The notes under the pieces are model-generated. The model was not told where the DNA came from. It saw only the letters and a program-made list of their open reading frames with translations, and ran no database searches. From Bacillota bacterium (lineage in GTDB: Bacteria > Bacillota > Clostridia > Christensenellales > CALWSW01), in assembly GCA_023402915.1 (NCBI GenBank), contig JAEYFO010000074.1:1-6761 (forward strand): DNA of 6,761 nucleotides. The letters run 5' to 3'. Positions 5,640 to 6,761 of this stretch are shown here, piece by piece; positions within the stretch are counted from its first letter, which is position 1, and each line of letters begins with the position of its first letter. The translations under genes and the position numbers were made by a program.

Positions 5640-5655
5640 TTAGGAGAGCGATTCC

Positions 5656-6761
5656 ATGAAAACCACCGTTGATACGCTGTATCAGTCTCCCGCGCAGTTT
5701 GCCGGGCAGACCGTGACCCTTTCCGGCTGGGTGCGCACCGTGCGCGAGAGCAAGGCGCTGGGCTTCATTGAGCTCAACGACGGCACCCGCATGAAGTCCC
5801 TGCAGGTGGTCTTTGAGCGTTCGAAGCTGGAAAACGGCGATACGCTCAAGGTTTCGACCGGCTGCGCGCTGACCGTGACGGGCGAGATCGTCCTCACGCC
5901 CGAGCTGAAGCAGCCCTTCGAGCTGCATGCCACGGCCATCGTTGTCGAGGGCGAATGCCCGCCGGACTACCCGCTCCAGAAAAAGCGCCACACCTTTGAA
6001 TACCTGCGCACGCAGCTGCATCTGCGTCCCCGCACGAACACGTTCTACGCGGTGTTCCGCGTCCGCAGCCTGGTGGCGCAGGCCATTCATCATTATTTCG
6101 AAGAGCAGGGCTTCCTCTACGTCCACACGCCCATCATCACGGCGAGCGACTGCGAGGGCGCGGGCGAGATGTTCCGCTGCACGACGCTTGACCTGAGCGA
6201 CGTTCCCCGCACGGAGGACGGCAGGGTGGACGATTCCAAGGACTTCTTCGGCAAGGCGGCGAACCTGACGGTATCCGGCCAGCTCTATGCCGAGTCCTAC
6301 GCGCTGGCGTTCCGCAACATCTACACCTTTGGCCCGACGTTCCGTGCCGAGCAGTCCTATACGGCCCGTCACGCGGCGGAATTCTGGATGATCGAGCCGG
6401 AGATGGCCTTTGCGGATCTGGCGGACGATATGGTCGTGGCGGAAGGGCTGGTCAAGTACGTCATCAACTATCTGTTCGATCACGCGCCGGACGAGCTGGC
6501 GTTCTTCAACAGCTTCATCGACAAGGGGCTGATCGAGCGCCTGAAGAACGTGGCGGAAAGCGCTTTCGAGCGGGTCAGCTACACCCGCGCCATCGAGCTG
6601 CTGCTCGAATCGGGGCACGAGTTTGAATACAAGCCCTTCTGGGGCTGCGACCTTCAGACGGAGCACGAGCGCTTCCTGACGGAGCAGGTTTTCGGAAAGC
6701 CGATCTTCGTGACGGATTATCCCAAGGAGATCAAGGCGTTCTACATGCGCCTCAACGACGA
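5656..6761 (+). CDS. asnS: Asparaginyl-tRNA synthetase (partial, C-terminus outside the window)
   Basis: A class IIb aminoacyl-tRNA synthetase that charges tRNA-Asn with asparagine using ATP, in the cytosol. 368 codons are visible, so roughly the last fifth of the protein is missing. An N-terminal OB-fold anticodon-binding domain (about residues 15-105) begins with [20 protein letters not shown]. The class II motif 1 region (about 139-165) reads [20 protein letters not shown], followed by [13 protein letters not shown], which is characteristic of AsnS. The block [11 protein letters not shown] (about 203-213) and motif 2, [25 protein letters not shown] (about 225-249), are intact. Aspartyl-tRNA synthetase is unlikely given [12 protein letters not shown] and the WMIEPE context. 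The start at 5656 has AGGAG 9 bases upstream. It is transcribed away from the hypothetical gene. No T-box is seen in its leader. Confidence 0.97.
   Translation, partial: MKTTVDTLYQSPAQFAGQTVTLSGWVRTVRESKALGFIELNDGTRMKSLQVVFERSKLENGDTLKVSTGCALTVTGEIVLTPELKQPFELHATAIVVEGECPPDYPLQKKRHTFEYLRTQLHLRPRTNTFYAVFRVRSLVAQAIHHYFEEQGFLYVHTPIITASDCEGAGEMFRCTTLDLSDVPRTEDGRVDDSKDFFGKAANLTVSGQLYAESYALAFRNIYTFGPTFRAEQSYTARHAAEFWMIEPEMAFADLADDMVVAEGLVKYVINYLFDHAPDELAFFNSFIDKGLIERLKNVAESAFERVSYTRAIELLLESGHEFEYKPFWGCDLQTEHERFLTEQVFGKPIFVTDYPKEIKAFYMRLND

Larger units (their letters stand above)
5350..5655. other. Divergent intergenic region before asnS
   Basis: 306 bases without a gene, separating the divergent hypothetical gene and asnS. 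It holds a plus-strand promoter candidate, two hairpins, a tandem repeat and an A/T palindrome, listed separately where supported. A TATATT box on the minus strand (5396-5401) could be the -10 of the hypothetical gene, but I see no convincing -35 box at the right distance. A second hairpin, GCCGCT-6-AGCGGC, lies at 5562-5579 with no T-run after it. I find no T-box consensus (AGGGTGGnACCGCG) on the plus strand, although aminoacyl-tRNA synthetase genes in Firmicutes often carry one. Confidence 0.6.

Noticed and set aside
5400..5655. T-box riboswitch in front of asnS
   Set aside because: It is expected for some Firmicute synthetase genes, but no AGGGTGGnACCGCG core or close variant is present.
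5350..6666. Long minus-strand extension of the hypothetical gene's frame over the asnS region (756 residues in total)
   Set aside because: It lies antisense to clear asnS coding sequence and passes through the intergenic region. The real start at 5349 has a strong ribosome binding site. The open frame is an effect of GC-rich codon use.

Overview
The window looks like a stretch of a GC-rich chromosome from a Firmicute, probably a gut-type member of the Clostridia. This is an inference. It rests on strong GGAGG ribosome binding sites, on the small TSCPD protein family and on the style of the asnS gene. No rRNA, tRNA, CRISPR array or insertion sequence is visible, and all but one of the coding calls are ordinary bacterial families.

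Layout. Positions 1-2425 hold three tandem, homologous Cof-type HAD phosphatase genes on the minus strand, called here HAD-C (1568-2425), HAD-B (666-1475) and HAD-A (1-582, cut by the window edge), in order of transcription. They share one strong promoter (2457-2485) in an AT-rich spacer. A 20-bp inverted repeat overlaps its -35 box and spacer, and a 22-bp palindrome lies just upstream of it. A MarR-type repressor gene (2576-3022, minus) lies next upstream with its own promoter. Behind it, at 3110-3273, is the decayed C-terminal end of a GNAT acetyltransferase gene with two apparent frameshifts.

From 3387 the plus strand carries a promoter and a two-gene operon: a small TSCPD-domain protein (TIGR03905-like) and a YfcE-type metallophosphoesterase. 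A rho-independent terminator at 4348-4379 follows, and it can also serve the convergent gene. That gene (4396-5349, minus) encodes a 317-residue protein I do not recognise. After a 306-base intergenic region with several hairpins and repeats, asnS (asparaginyl-tRNA synthetase) starts at 5656 on the plus strand and runs off the end.

How the genes may work together. The MarR regulator next to a promoter with an operator-like repeat, followed by three related sugar/cofactor-phosphatase-type genes, suggests one locally regulated phosphatase cluster. This is an inference. The two outer HAD copies resemble each other more than either resembles the middle one. I see no clear undescribed system. The best leads are the HAD array with its candidate operators, the unrecognised 317-residue protein, and the asnS leader, which shows no T-box.
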